Source: BMS3ABIN04 sp965554225 (GTDB taxonomy: Bacteria; Bacteroidota; Ignavibacteria; Ignavibacteriales; Melioribacteraceae). From it: 16,927 bases of DNA. Location: contig CBEVZC010000064.1 of assembly GCA_965554225.1 (NCBI GenBank), positions 1 to 16,927 on the forward strand, read 5' to 3'. Below the pieces are notes generated by a model that was not told where the DNA came from, ran no database searches, and saw only the letters and a list, made by a program, of their open reading frames with translations. Within the stretch, counting starts at the first letter, position 1; each line of letters opens with the position of its first letter. This document shows positions 15,432 through 16,927 of this stretch, one piece after another. Both the position numbers and the translations under genes were made by a program.

Positions 15432-15515
15432 TACTTTTCTGATTTTTTCTTTAGTCCTCTCTTTTTAAGAGAGGATTTAGGTGAGTTTATTTAAAAAAAC
15501 AAAATCAGAAAAGTA
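15432..15515. repeat. TA-flanked nested inverted repeat (MITE/REP-like)
   Basis: 84-bp palindromic element. The outer arms are perfect 15-bp inverted repeats (TACTTTTCTGATTTT at 15432-15446 and its complement at 15501-15515), or 13-bp arms flanked by a TA on each side. Nested inside is a perfect 9-bp hairpin TCCTCTCTT / AAGAGAGGA (15455-15463 and 15467-15475) with a TTT loop. It sits between the stop of hutI and the start of the next gene and has no coding capacity. The form fits a miniature transposable element with a TA target duplication, or a REP-type repeat; the copy number elsewhere is unknown. It lacks a T-tract, so it is not a standard terminator. Confidence 0.65.
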
Positions 15516-15557
15516 ATTCGGCCATTTAATTTTTTTTGTCGATTTATCGCGCTATTA

Positions 15558-16805
15558 TTAAACTAACTTATTAAAAACTATTTCCCCGTTTTTCACTGTC
15601 ATACTATTTAAGTTTTTTCCAACGGAATAAATAATGTCTGCGTATTCAGTTGTATTAAAAATTGCCATGTCGGCTTTTTTACCAATTTCCAAACTTCCAA
15701 TCAACTTTTGCATATCAAGAGCATTAGCTGCGTTAATAGTTACCGCAGAAATTGTTTCTTCAATTGTCATATCCATTTTTATAGCAGCTAAGGACATAAT
15801 AAAATTTAAATTTGCTATATGAGACGAACCGGGATTGTAATCTGTAGCTAAAGCTACAATTGCATTATTGTCAATCAGCTTTCTTGCCGGTGCGTATCCG
15901 TAATCTAAAAAGAAAGATACACCGGGTAATAAAACGGCAACGGTGTTGCTTTTGGAAAGTTTAATAATTTCATCATTATTTAGTACTTCCAAATGATCCA
16001 CACTTAATGCATTATGTTCTAATGCTGTTTTAAGTCCGCCAATACTATTAAACTGTTCGGTATGCAAACGGAGCTTTAATTTGTTCCTTTCCGCTGACGA
16101 GAAAATGTCATCAATTTCTTCTGCTGAAAAAGCCGTCTTTTCACAAAAAGCATCACAATATTTTGCTAATTTATTTTCGGAAATAAAAGGAAGCAATTCA
16201 TCCTTAATTATTTTAATATATTTTGCGTGATCGTTTTTATACTCCGGCGGAAAAGTATGTGCGCCTAAAAAAGTTGCGATAATATCAATTTTATAAATTG
16301 AATTAAGTTTTTTTATAACTTGTAATAATTTAATCTCATCATAGTAGCTCAAACCGTATCCGCTTTTAATTTCCAACGTTGTTATACCTTGGGAAATAAA
16401 ATAGTTAATTCTTGGTTGGATAGTTTGAAACAATTCTTCGAACGAAGCATTTCTGACAGCTTTTACTGTAGCATTAATTCCTCCGCCGCTTTCTGCAATC
16501 TCTTCATAACTTTTACCTTGCAACTTCATCCGGAATTCATTTGCACGGGACCCCATAAATGCTGTATGAGTATGACATTCAACTAAACCGGGTAAAATAA
16601 TTTTGTCATTAACATCAATCTCTGCATCAAAACTAAGTGAAGATATTTTGCTGTTTGGAAGAAAGTCTTTAAGAATATCGTTTTCTACAACAACAGAATG
16701 GTCCTCAATAACCGCAAGATTATTTGCCTCAAGACCACGTTTTATGTTCTTGTTTTTCGTATCTACAGAAACAATTTGGGACGAATTCTTAAAAAGTTTA
16801 ATCAT
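15558..16805 (-). CDS. hutI: Imidazolonepropionase
   Basis: Hydrolyses 4-imidazolone-5-propionate to N-formimino-L-glutamate, the third step of histidine degradation; its product is the substrate of the FTCD encoded nearby. This is an amidohydrolase-fold enzyme of 415 residues, the usual length. Metal and substrate motifs in order are VECHTHTAFMG (75-85; H78 and H80), ESGGGINATVKAVR (105-118), EIKSGYGL (145-152), LGAHTFPPEY (180-189; H183), LHTEQFNSIGG (247-257; H248), DHLEV (270-274; H271) and ATDYNPGSS (320-328; D322). The ATG start has no strong Shine-Dalgarno. Upstream lie 122 bases of spacer to the window edge with a 7-bp inverted repeat. No hutH or hutU is seen within the window. Confidence 0.96.
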   Translation of the reverse strand: MIKLFKNSSQIVSVDTKNKNIKRGLEANNLAVIEDHSVVVENDILKDFLPNSKISSLSFDAEIDVNDKIILPGLVECHTHTAFMGSRANEFRMKLQGKSYEEIAESGGGINATVKAVRNASFEELFQTIQPRINYFISQGITTLEIKSGYGLSYYDEIKLLQVIKKLNSIYKIDIIATFLGAHTFPPEYKNDHAKYIKIIKDELLPFISENKLAKYCDAFCEKTAFSAEEIDDIFSSAERNKLKLRLHTEQFNSIGGLKTALEHNALSVDHLEVLNNDEIIKLSKSNTVAVLLPGVSFFLDYGYAPARKLIDNNAIVALATDYNPGSSHIANLNFIMSLAAIKMDMTIEETISAVTINAANALDMQKLIGSLEIGKKADMAIFNTTEYADIIYSVGKNLNSMTVKNGEIVFNKLV

Positions 16806-16871
16806 TATAAATGTCGATTTATAAATTTTTTCTAATATGAAACTTACATTGAAATCTAATTAAAAGCATGG

Positions 16872-16892
16872 TTACTAAGATTCAATTAGTAA
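16872..16892. repeat. Short inverted repeat upstream of hutI
   Basis: TTACTAA and TTAGTAA, perfectly complementary 7-mers separated by 7 bases, 67 bases before the hutI start codon. The size and position suit a dimeric-regulator operator, but the arms are AT-rich and the pattern may be chance. The rest of the spacer 16806-16927 shows no convincing promoter. Confidence 0.3.
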
Positions 16893-16927
16893 GTGCGACA
16901 AAATAGATTTAATTCTCTGGGGTTAAC

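Noticed and set aside
15432..15515. Nested palindrome as the hutI terminator
   Set aside because: Neither strand has a run of T directly after the inner stem, and the long outer TA-flanked arms fit a mobile or REP-type repeat better.
1..16927. CRISPR arrays, tRNA/rRNA genes, phage or IS genes
   Set aside because: No regularly spaced direct repeats, no cloverleaf or rRNA motifs, and no transposase, integrase or phage structural protein was recognised on either strand.

Overview
The window looks like chromosomal DNA from a low-GC bacterium of the Bacteroidota/Ignavibacteriota (FCB) side of the tree. That placement rests on gene content and sequence style: a long flavin-dependent thymidylate synthase, a vertebrate-like fused FTCD, a divergent EF-G paralogue, a DUF1343/NamZ hydrolase and AT-rich spacers. 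It is an inference, not a marker-gene assignment. Coding density is high, no spacer exceeds 190 bases, and I see no tRNA, rRNA, CRISPR array, transposase or prophage gene.

Region 1 (1-4254, + strand) holds the 3' part of an NADP-dependent isocitrate dehydrogenase, whose 5' end lies outside the window. It is followed by a YtxH-like and a DUF948-like membrane protein pair and a non-canonical EF-G, closed by a clear intrinsic terminator. Region 2 (4266-8435, + strand) carries a HIT-family nucleotide hydrolase/transferase, thyX, folA and an endonuclease-type mutL, a nucleotide, folate and DNA-repair block. Region 3 (8498-10076, - strand) is a two-gene unit: a small NifX/NafY-type domain protein overlapping an MFS-type transporter. 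Region 4 (10159-11552, + strand) is a compact transcription unit with a visible promoter and terminator. It encodes a thioredoxin-fold protein without a CxxC motif and a thioredoxin reductase that lacks the usual NADPH-phosphate-binding arginines.

Region 5 (11646-16805) is centred on histidine breakdown and folate. A fused formimidoyltransferase-cyclodeaminase (+ strand) contains an extra zinc-finger-like insert. Facing it on the - strand are hutI (imidazolonepropionase), a decayed stand-alone cyclodeaminase-like protein and a secreted NamZ-type muramidase. HutI makes N-formimino-glutamate and FTCD passes its one-carbon unit to tetrahydrofolate, so the two convergent genes supply consecutive steps. 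HutH and HutU would have to lie elsewhere. A TA-flanked 84-bp palindromic element sits just downstream of hutI.

The observations most worth following are: (a) the atypical thioredoxin/thioredoxin reductase couple; (b) the C2H2-type insert in FTCD; (c) the cyclodeaminase paralogue that has lost its active-site signatures but is kept in an operon with namZ; and (d) the MITE-like element. Four genes start with TTG, each behind a strong Shine-Dalgarno sequence.
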